Both the position numbers and the translations under genes were made by a program. A stretch of DNA of 30,731 nt from Patescibacteria group bacterium UBA6489 (GTDB taxonomy: Bacteria; Patescibacteriota; Gracilibacteria; BD1-5; UBA6164), in the NCBI GenBank assembly GCA_002435385.1, contig DJMN01000025.1, forward strand, positions 586 to 31,316, given 5' to 3'. The notes under the pieces were generated by a model, which had not been told where the DNA came from, searched no databases, and saw only the letters and a list, made by a program, of their open reading frames with translations. How positions within the stretch are numbered: the stretch's first letter is position 1; each line of letters begins with the position of its first letter. Shown here one piece after another: positions 19,691-26,939 of the stretch.

Positions 19691-19936
19691 ATGCCAAAAG
19701 AAGAAAAGATAGAGGTTGAGTGAGTTATAACAAAAGCTCTACCTAGTCTGGTTTTTGAAGTTCAATTACCAGAAAATTATTGATGATGAATAATTAAATG
19801 ATACTTGAGTTGAAGTATGAGAAATAATTTCATCAAATTAATAGAGGGAGACAAAGTCGTTGTTGAGTTAAGTCCATACGATACAACTCAATGAAGAATA
19901 GTCTTTAGAGGAGAAATGAGTAGATATAAAAAATAA
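19691..19936 (+). CDS. infA: Translation initiation factor IF-1
   Basis: An 81-residue OB-fold protein that blocks the A site of the 30S subunit during initiation. The family pattern is visible: EGVITKALPSLVFEVQL, then GYLSGSMRNNFIKLIEGDKV and VELSPYDTTQGRIVFR. It is about nine residues longer than the usual 72, with a small insertion NYGGGI (three consecutive TGA codons) in the beta-2/3 loop. It is first in the operon, 24 bases before rpmJ, the common order. Confidence 0.93.
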
Positions 19937-19960
19937 TTTTACTATATTTAATTTGTTATT

Positions 19961-20089
19961 ATGAAAGTAAGACCATCTGTAAAAAAAATGTGTAGTGACT
20001 GTAATATAACTACAGGAAAATTCCAAGGGAAAAAACGTGTTAGAATTAGATGTAAAAAAAATCCTAAACACAACCAAAGACAAGGATAA
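19961..20089 (+). CDS. rpmJ: 50S ribosomal protein L36
   Basis: A 42-residue protein starting MKVRPSVKKMCSDC. Cys11 and Cys14, a later Cys (RIRCKKNPKHNQRQG) and His give the zinc-binding C-x2-C...C...H set of the zinc form of L36. It lies between infA and rpsM, as in most bacteria. Its glycines are GGA/GGG rather than TGA. Confidence 0.95.
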   Translation: MKVRPSVKKMCSDCNITTGKFQGKKRVRIRCKKNPKHNQRQG

Positions 20090-20119
20090 TTAAATTTAAT
20101 TTATAATATAAGAAAAAAT

Positions 20120-20485
20120 ATGGCAAGAATAGCTTGAGTAGTATTACCGAACTGAAAACATGTAGAGATAGCTTTAACATACATATACGGTATTGGTAGA
20201 TTCACTGCTGGAACAATTTTAGATAAAGTGTGAATAGAAAAAACTAGAAAAATAGAAACTTTATCAGAAGACGAACTAGATATAATAAGAGCTGAGTTGA
20301 AAGACTATATGGTAGAATGAGACTTAAGAAGATTTGTTGTAGGAAACATAAAAAGACTAAAAGAAATTAGATGTTATAGATGAATAAGGCATCAAAAAAG
20401 GTTACCAGTTAGAGGACAAAGAACTAGAACAAATGCTAAAACCAGAAAAGGTAAAGCAGTAGCTATAGCATGAAAGAAAAAATAG
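20120..20485 (+). CDS. rpsM: 30S ribosomal protein S13
   Basis: A 121-residue head protein of the small subunit. It shows ARIAGVVLPNGKHVEIALTY, YGIGRFTAGTIL, the mid-protein GDLRRFVVGNIKRL, and the C-terminal GIRHQKRLPVRGQRTRTNAK that contacts P-site tRNA and 23S rRNA. Its length is as usual. The order rpsM-rpsK-rpsD-rpoA-rplQ is conserved. Confidence 0.96.
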
Positions 20486-20508
20486 TTTATTTATAAATAA
20501 TTTAGAAT

Positions 20509-20901
20509 ATGGCAAATAAAGTTGTAAAAAAATCTAAAAAAACAAAAAAGATAGTTGAACACTGACAAGCTCATATACAAGCTTCATTTAACAATACTAT
20601 AGTTAGTATAACAGATGAAAAATGAAACGTTTTATCTTGGGCTAGTGGATGAAGTGCTGGATTTAAATGAGCTAGAGAATCTACTCCTTATGCAGCTCAA
20701 GTTATTGCAGAACAAGCAACAGAAAGAGCTAAAAGTCTACACTCTCTAAAAACTGTAGATGTGTATATAAAAGGAATAGGGATTGGAAGAGAACAAGCAA
20801 TAAGATGACTTATATCAGGATGATTAGAATTAAACGGAATCTTTGATATTACACCAGTTCCTCACAATGGATGTAGGAAAAAGAAAGTTAGAAGAATGTA
20901 A
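20509..20901 (+). CDS. rpsK: 30S ribosomal protein S11
   Basis: A 130-residue platform protein. Its motifs are AHIQASFNNTIVSITDEKGN, SWASGGSAGFKGARESTPYA and the C-terminal DITPVPHNGCRKKKVRR, which is typical of bacterial S11. It lies 23 bases after rpsM. Confidence 0.96.
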
Positions 20902-20933
20902 TTATATTTTATATTTTAAATCTCATATTGGAT

Positions 20934-21557
20934 ATGCGTTATACTTGACCAAAGAAAAAACTATGTAGAAGAGAATGAGTAAACTTATTCTGAACTGAAA
21001 AGTACGACTTAGAAAAATCAAAAAGAGGGATGCTAAGATGAAGAAAAACAAGTAGTTTTTGACAACAACTTAGAAAAAAACAACTAGCAAAAAGGATGTT
21101 TTGTTTAAGTGAAAAACAATTTCTTTCTTATTTTAAAAAAGCTCAAAAATCTAGAGAGGAAGGAACTACTTGAGAAAAAATGCTTAGACTACTAGAACTT
21201 AGATTAGACAATGTTGTTTACAGATCAGGTTTTGCTAGAACAAGAATGCAAGCTAGACAATTTGTAAATCATGAACACTTTAATCTAAACGGAGTAAAAG
21301 TTTCTATACCTTCTATATCATTAAAAGAATGAGATGTTATAGAACTTAGAAATAAATTAAAAGAGAGCCCTTTATACAAGAGCTTATTAGAAGAATTAGA
21401 AGAATTCTCTAAGAAAAACAAATGAAAAGTTTCTAGTTGTAAATGGTTAGATGTTGATATGAAAACACTAAAAATTACAGTAAAAGCTTTACCAGAAAAA
21501 GAAGAGTTTGAACAAGTAATAGATATACAAAAAATTGTTGAATTTTATTCAAAATAG
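20934..21557 (+). CDS. rpsD: 30S ribosomal protein S4
   Basis: A 207-residue primary 16S rRNA-binding protein. It starts MRYTGPKKKLCRREGVNLFG and has the S4 RNA-binding domain at about residues 95-155 (MLRLLELRLDNVVYRSGFAR, RMQARQFVNHEHFNLNG). The N-terminal region has only one Cys near the position of the four-Cys zinc site, so it looks like the zinc-free form. S4 autoregulates its operon in several bacteria, but no leader structure is seen here. Confidence 0.95.
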
Positions 21558-21590
21558 TTCTCTTTTTATATTTCCTAATATATATAAGAT

Positions 21591-22571
21591 ATGCATATTA
21601 TTCATAATGTTATCTGAGTACCAAAAATTACCCAAAACGATCAAGAAAACAACACTTCATTTTTCACAGTTTCTCCTTTACCAAGATGATATGGTGTAAC
21701 CCTATGAAACTCACTAAGAAGAGTTTTGCTATCAACAATACCAGGGACAAAAGTTACAGGAATAAAAGTAAAATGAGTAAGTCACGAATACTCATCAGTT
21801 CCTTGAGTAAAAGATAGTGTAGTAGGTATGATACTTAACTTCAAAAAGTTAGTAATCAGTAAAAACGATACATGAATAGAGTGGTTGAAATTGTCAAAAG
21901 ATAAAGCTTGAGTTGTTACAGCAGCTGACATAAAATGTCCAGCTTGAGTTGAAATACTAAACAAAGATTTATACATAACAGAGATAGATAAAGACGGATT
22001 AGAATTAGACATAGATATAAGAGTAGAAAAAAGAGTAGGATACCTAAGTATAGAAGAATTAAAAGAAGTAGAAGAAGATGTAGACGTACTATTAGTAGAT
22101 GCAAATTTTTCTCCAGTATTAAATGTTAAATACGAAGTGAAAACTACAAGAATTTGAGAAGTAAATAACCTAGATTGTCTAGAAATGTCTATATCTACAA
22201 ACGGAGTAATAACTCCAGTAGACGCTATAAAATTTTCTGGAGATATGCTAGCTTCATATTTCTCTCTATTCAACGAAGAATCTCTTCAAGTTGAATGAAA
22301 CTTTATAGCAGATGTTAAAGACTTAGTAACAAGAGAAAAAGAAGAAGTAAAAGAAGAACTAGAAAAAGAAACATACACTCCAATTGAAATTATGTGATTA
22401 TCTCCTCGTACATTAAATGCTCTTATAAACGGAAACATCCTTTCAATAGAGCAATTAACAAAATGTACAGAAACAAAACTTTCTTCTATCAAATGATTTG
22501 GTAAGAAAGCAATGACAGAGATAAGATCATCACTAAATGAAAGAGGGTTGAAATTATTATGAGATGACTAA
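21591..22571 (+). CDS. rpoA: RNA polymerase alpha subunit
   Basis: A 326-residue protein. The N-terminal assembly domain shows VSPLPRGYGVTLGNSLRRVLLS, GVKDSVVGMILNFK and, further on, CLEMSISTNGVITPVDAI. The acidic linker KEEVKEELEKE leads to a C-terminal domain (IEIMGLSPRTLNALINGN, LSSIKGFGKKAMTEIRSSL). By alignment the DNA-contacting Arg265 and Asn268 of E. coli fall on R and N of SPRTLN, so UP-element or activator contact is likely retained; the Arg is a CGT codon. Confidence 0.97.
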
Positions 22572-22614
22572 AAAATAAAAAATTTAAAAATTTATAATTT
22601 AAAACAAACTTAAG

Positions 22615-22977
22615 ATGAGACACAGAGTTAGAAAACATTTAAAGTTTAAGAAAAAAGATTTCCAACATAGGAAAGCTATGGAGAGAAACCTTCTAACTAG
22701 CTTCTTTTTACACAAATCTATAAAAACAACAGAAAAAAAAGCTAGAGCAATAGTTTCTATGATAGATAAACTTATAAATACTGTTAATACTAAAGATGAA
22801 ATGAATGCTATAAGATATGCTATGACATACTTATTCACAAAAGAATCATCTCTAGAACTATTTAAAAATGTTGCTCCAAAGTATAAATGAAAAAAGACAT
22901 CTGGTTTTACTAGAATGACTCCAATAAAACATAGAGACGGAGACAATGCAAAGATAGTATTATTAGAACTAGTTTAA
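22615..22977 (+). CDS. rplQ: 50S ribosomal protein L17
   Basis: A 120-residue protein starting MRHRVRKHLKFKKKDFQHRK then NLLTSFFLHKSIKTTEKKAR, the conserved N-terminal half of L17. It ends RMTPIKHRDGDNAKIVLLEL, the usual C-terminus (RxxxRxGDxAxMxxIEL). It sits directly after rpoA, as in most bacteria. Confidence 0.96.
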
Positions 22978-22999
22978 TTTTTTAAAGAAGATAGGTTAT

Positions 23000-23431
23000 A
23001 TGAAAACTATAATGCCAAAGCAAATAAAATGAAATGAAAGAAAATGGTATATAATAGATGCTAAAGGATTAACTTTATGAAGGTTATCTACTAAAATAGC
23101 TACTGTTTTAAGATGAAAAAACAAATTAGATTTTGCTCCACACGTTGATAATGGAGACTATGTAATAGTTTTAAATGCAGATAAATTTAAAGTTACATGA
23201 GCAAAATTAGAGGATAAAATGTACTACAGACATACAGGATACCTAGGTTGATTAGTAGAAACTCCATTAAACAAACTATTAATTAAAAAGCCAAACAAAG
23301 CTTTAGAATTAGCAGTTAGTGGAATGTTACCTAAAAATAAACTTAGAAAATCTATGATATCTAGATTAAAACTATTTACTTGAAGTGAACATACATTTAC
23401 TTCACAGAAACCAGAAGAATTAAAACTATAA
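23000..23431 (+). CDS. rplM: 50S ribosomal protein L13
   Basis: A 143-residue early-assembly protein of the large subunit. It shows WYIIDAKGLTLGRLSTKIAT, FAPHVDNGDYVIVLNADK, YYRHTGYLGGL and AVSGMLPKNKLRK. Its length is normal. The gene is 22 bases after rplQ and pairs with rpsI, a conserved couple. Confidence 0.96.
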
Positions 23432-23449
23432 TTTATAATAATAATATTT

Positions 23450-23842
23450 ATGGCTAGCAAATATACTTACACTATCGGAAAGAAAAAAACAGCTTCAGCT
23501 CAAGTTAAACTTTTTGATTGAAAGTGAGAATCTACAATAAATGGAAGAAAAGTTTGAGAATATGTTTCTAGAACTGACTTATTTGATGTAGTATACTCTC
23601 CATTAAAACTATGTAAAATAAAAGAAGATGTTTACTTTGAAGTAAAAGTAGCAGGATCATGAGATAGCTCTCAAGCTTATGCAATAAGACACTGACTATC
23701 TAGAGCTTTAGCTGAAAAAGAAGGAAACTTTAGAAAAATTCTTAAAGTAGCATGATTTCTAACAAGAGATGCTAGAAAAGTTGAAAGAAAGAAACCAGGA
23801 AGACACAAAGCGAGAAAAGCTATGCAATGGTCTAAGAGATAA
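23450..23842 (+). CDS. rpsI: 30S ribosomal protein S9
   Basis: A 130-residue protein. It shows YTIGKKKTASAQVKLF, SGDSSQAYAIRHGLSRALA and the C-terminal RDARKVERKKPGRHKARKAM ending in SKR, whose last Arg reaches the P-site tRNA in known ribosomes. It is 18 bases after rplM. Confidence 0.96.
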
Positions 23843-23865
23843 TTTATTAATTTTAATATTACAGT

Positions 23866-24288
23866 ATGCCTACTATTAACCAACTAGTAAAAAAGAATAG
23901 AAAAGACAAAACTAGAAAGAGTAAATCTCCAGCTCTACAAGTTATAAAAAATTCTATAAAAAGAGGAAAAATTGTAAAATTACCAAAAGGTAGTTCAATG
24001 AAAAGAGGTGTTTGTACAAAAGTTACAACTATGACTCCTAAAAAACCTAACTCAGCACTTAGAAAAGTTGCAAAAGTTAGATTAACTAACGGATACGAAG
24101 TTAACGCTTATATCTGAGGAGAAGGACACAACTTGCAAGAGCACTCTGTTGTAGCTATAAGAGGTTGAAGAGTAAAAGACTTGCCATGAGTTAGATACCA
24201 CATAGTTAGATGAGTTTTAGACTGTGAAGGAGTAAACAATAGAAAACAAGGAAGAAGTCTTTACGGAACTAAGAGACCTAAAAAATAG
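23866..24288 (+). CDS. rpsL: 30S ribosomal protein S12
   Basis: A 140-residue decoding-site protein. MPTINQLVKKNRKDK is the family N-terminus. The decoding loops PKKPNSALRK and GRVKDLPGVRYH are intact, so the lysine positions linked to streptomycin are wild type. An extra stretch of about 14 residues after SPAL (about residues 26-45, before KRGVCTKV) replaces the shorter loop of proteobacterial S12 and resembles the longer form of Firmicutes. The glycines in IGGEGHNLQEHS and RGGRV are partly TGA. It follows rpsI by 23 bases, although rpsL usually starts a separate str operon. Confidence 0.96.
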
Positions 24289-24311
24289 GAGATAAAAAAG
24301 TGGAGTAAGTT

Positions 24312-24357
24312 TAACAATTGCTGAAAATGTTCCACAAAAATTTATTATTAATTGTTA
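24312..24357 (+). promoter_or_regulatory. Inverted repeat in the rpsL-rpsG spacer
   Basis: TAACAATT (24312-24319) is the exact complement of AATTGTTA (24350-24357), seven bases before the rpsG ATG. The 75-base spacer is longer than others in the operon. It could fold and mask the rpsG start, as in S7-mediated control of str operons, but an 8-bp AT stem with a 30-base loop is weak. Confidence 0.25.
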
Positions 24358-24363
24358 TAAAAA

Positions 24364-24804
24364 ATGTCAAAATACGATAATTCTATGATAGAAAAATTCA
24401 TTAACTACATAATGCTAGACGGTAAAAAAAGTGTAGCAATTAGAATAATGGATAACACTTTAAATGAGATTAAGTCAAAAGGTCAAAAAGACCCAAAAGC
24501 TATATTTTTCAAAGCAATGGAAAATGTAATGCCAACTATTGAAGTAAGACCTAAAAGAGTATGAGGATCTATATACCAAGTACCACAAGAAGTTAACCAA
24601 AAAAGAAAACTATTCTTAGCAAGTAAATGGATTATAGGATCAGCTAGAAGCAAAAAAGGAACTGATTTTTACAAATTCCTAGCAGGAGAAATTATAGAAG
24701 CTGCTAATGAAACAGGTAATGCATTTAAAAAGAAACTAGATGTTTACAAGATGGCTGAAGCTAATAAAGCATTTGCTAGATTCGCAACAAAATCTAAAAA
24801 ATAA
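24364..24804 (+). CDS. rpsG: 30S ribosomal protein S7
   Basis: A 146-residue head protein. Its motifs are IEKFINYIMLDGKKSVA, FFKAMENVMPTIEVRPKRVG, YQVPQEVNQKRKLFLASKWI and the C-terminal ANKAFARFATKSKK. It is about ten residues shorter at the C-terminus than E. coli S7. It follows rpsL as in the str operon, but fusA and tuf do not follow. Confidence 0.95.
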
Positions 24805-24857
24805 GATATTTAATCTTAATAGAAGAATAATAACTTTATAAATTAATTTTAGGAAAG

Positions 24858-25130
24858 ATGGCTCACAAGAAAGCTCAATGATCTACTAGCAATGGACGTG
24901 ATTCCAATGCCAAAAGACTTGGTGTCAAAATATTTGGATGACAAAAACTAATTGCTGGAAATATTATAGTTAGACAAAAAGGTAATAAATTCTGGCCAGC
25001 AGAATGAGTATCTCAAGGGAAAGACTTTACTCTATTCGCTACAAAAGATGGAATAGTTAAATTCTTTGAAAGAAAGAAAAAAAGATATGATGGAAGAGTT
25101 TATAAAAATAGATATGTAAGTGTTGTATAA
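24858..25130 (+). CDS. rpmA: 50S ribosomal protein L27
   Basis: A 90-residue protein. MAHKKAQGSTSNGRDSNAKR then LGVKIFGGQKLIAGNIIVRQ is the L27 signature; the N-terminal tail reaches the peptidyl-transferase centre. There is no cleavable extension as in Firmicutes. rplU (L21), its usual upstream partner, is absent here; instead rpmA closes the long translation operon. A terminator follows 14 bases later. Confidence 0.95.
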
Positions 25131-25143
25131 ATATAGCCTTTAG

Positions 25144-25189
25144 AAAAGTCCTTAGTTTTTAGTATAAATAATTATTAGGGACTTTTTTT
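25144..25189 (+). terminator. Rho-independent terminator of the translation operon
   Basis: An 11-bp stem (AAAAGTCCTTA with TAGGGACTTTT, one G-T pair) closes a 21-base AT loop and runs into a T tract, 14 bases after the rpmA stop. Confidence 0.8.
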
Positions 25190-25223
25190 ATTCTTAGATT
25201 TGAGCTTAGTCTTCTTTTTCTAA

Positions 25224-25262
25224 TCCCTCCCCCTTCGGGTACTCCCTTTAAAAAAGGGAGAA
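25224..25262. repeat. Palindromic dispersed repeat, copy 6
   Basis: CCCTCCCCCTTCGGGTACTC is followed by the stem CTCCCTT/AAGGGAG. The arm-then-hairpin layout matches the other copies, though the arm sequence differs. It lies between the operon terminator and tRNA-Thr. Confidence 0.6.
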
Positions 25263-25318
25263 ACTTAAATACAGTACCTAATTATAGAACAAAACAACTT
25301 TTATTTTTAAGCTATTCC

Positions 25319-25394
25319 GCCACCATAACTCAGCAGGTAGAGTACTCCCATGGTAAGGGAGAAGTCATGGGTTCAAATCCCATTGGTGGCTCCA
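25319..25394 (+). tRNA. tRNA-Thr (anticodon GGU), CCA encoded
   Basis: Cloverleaf of 76 bases: acceptor GCCACCA/TGGTGGC, D stem ACTC/GAGT, anticodon stem CTCCC/GGGAG with loop ATGGTAA, and T arm ATGGG-TTCAAAT-CCCAT. The anticodon GGT reads ACC and ACU. The CCA end is encoded. A terminator hairpin starts about 10 bases later. Confidence 0.96.
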
Positions 25395-25403
25395 GATAGA
25401 AAA

Positions 25404-25438
25404 TAAAAAACCTCTTAATTTTTAATTAAGAGGTTTTT
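25404..25438. terminator. Bidirectional terminator between tRNA-Thr and the nucleotidylyltransferase gene
   Basis: A 14-bp perfect stem, AAAACCTCTTAATT with AATTAAGAGGTTTT, around a 3-base loop. T follows on the plus strand and A precedes it (T on the minus strand), so it can serve the tRNA and the convergent gene ending at 25454. Confidence 0.85.
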
Positions 25439-25453
25439 CTATATAGATTTAAA

Positions 25454-26632
25454 TTACTTAACTATCTCTCAAGGAAGAGTTGTACCACCATTCTGAATAA
25501 CTCTTCAAGGATAAGTAGAAGTATTCATTCAAGTTTTCACATTATCTCAAATAATACAACCTAATTTTCTTCTACCAGAATCAACAATTTCTCACTTTAC
25601 CATAGTTTTTATATTTTTACCATCATGTCTTAGATTGGCAGAGATAAAACCTCAAGCAAGATTTACATTATTTCAAATTATAGAATCTCAAATATAACTA
25701 AGATGAGCAGAATTTGTATAATCTCAAATACTGCTATTTTTTACCTCTACAGCATTTCAGATTTTACATCATTCTCAAATAACAGTAGATCATCTTAAAT
25801 AAGTATGTGGTCATATAGAAGTATATTTTCATATATAGACATTTCATTCAATATAAGTTCAACTTTTTAAAATAGCTCACTCTTCAAGTACAATATTTCA
25901 CTTTATAACTACTCATTCTTCAATAGTTCATCTTATATCTGATTTTTCAAGTTTATCTAAGAAATATTTATTAGCATCAAGTATATCCCAAGGAGATCAA
26001 ACATCTATAAATTCTCAATCTATTTTTATAGCTCTAAATTTATGATTTTTTGCAAATTCATTTATTGCACAAGTTAATTCAATCTCTCATCTAGGAGAAA
26101 GTTTTACATTTTTTAGATATTCAAAAATTTTTGGACTTAACTTAAATCATCACAAATTAGCTAGATTTCAAACATATTCTTTTGGTTTCTCAATAACCTC
26201 AATTATATAATTATTCTCATCAATTTTAAATATTCAATATTTTTCTGGATTTTCAACTCCTTTTGCTAAAACTCAATATCATTCATAGGACAAAACTTTA
26301 TCAAAATCTTTTTTATCAAATATAGAATCTCAGTATATTACAAATACATCAGTATCACAATCAATCCCTAATAAAGCTGCTCAAGTTCATTTTTCATCTC
26401 CCTGTTCGTGATAAGTTATTTTCACTCACTTATAATTATCTCATAATTTATCCTTAATCTTTTCTTTCAGATATTTAACAACAATAATAATCTCATCTAC
26501 ATGTTCATATAAATTTTCTAAATTATGCTCAATTATACTTTTCCCACAAATATTTATAAGCGGTTTAGGTGTTGTATTTGTAAGAGGTCTTAAACGAGTA
26601 CCTTTACCTGCTGCAAGTATTATTAATTTCAT
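25454..26632 (-). CDS. Bifunctional sugar-1-phosphate nucleotidylyltransferase/acyltransferase-like
   Basis: A 392-residue two-domain protein. Residues 1-225 are a nucleotidyltransferase fold with the signature LAAGKGTRLRPLTNTTPKPL at 6-25, a metal-binding YGDSIF further on, and EKPKEYVGNLANLGGF. Residues about 235-392 are hexapeptide repeats forming a left-handed beta helix (GNIVLEEGAILKSGTYIEGN, IGPHTYLRGSTVIGEG, IGDSIIGNNVNLASGF), ending with NVKTGMNTSTYPG. The layout resembles archaeal-type enzymes that make UDP-GlcNAc or dTDP/UDP-glucose from sugar-1-phosphate, with acetyltransferase activity in some. True bacterial GlmU is about 450 aa with LAAGKGTRM, so I do not call it glmU. It likely supplies activated sugars for wall or surface polysaccharide, to which SLH proteins could bind; that link is inference. 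Confidence 0.82.
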
Positions 26633-26939
26633 AAATTTTATAATTTAATATATAAAATCATTTTTAAAAAGCCTAATAAAGTTAAAAATTAAATATTTTT
26701 TTAACATAAACTTCTTGGACTTTATAACAATAATAAGTATTAAAAAAAATATTTCAAATTTCATAATTTTTTCTTAACAAAATAGGCATTTTTTCTTGAT
26801 TAAATTCAAAAAATCTATATATTTATATAGTTATTTTTATGTTATTTTTAGTTGTATTTTTGATAGAATTTATTGTTTTAGAAAAACGATAGAAATTTTA
26901 AATACCAAAATAATAAATAATTCTTAATTTAATAAAAAT
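26633..26939. other. 307-base divergent intergenic region
   Basis: Strongly AT-rich spacer between the minus-strand nucleotidylyltransferase and gyrA. I see no gene, tRNA or strong hairpin. It holds the candidate gyrA promoter at 26796-26823, leaving a leader of about 110 bases, and must hold the minus-strand promoter, which I could not place. Confidence 0.7.
26796..26823 (+). promoter_or_regulatory. Candidate gyrA promoter
   Basis: TTGATT (26796-26801), a 16-base spacer and TATATT (26818-26823), the same hexamers and spacing as before the TrmB-type gene. The leader to the ATG at 26940 would be about 110 bases. Confidence 0.45.

Noticed and set aside
21782..22273. 163-residue minus-strand open frame opposite rpoA
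   Set aside because: Antisense shadow of the clearly recognisable alpha-subunit N-terminal domain.
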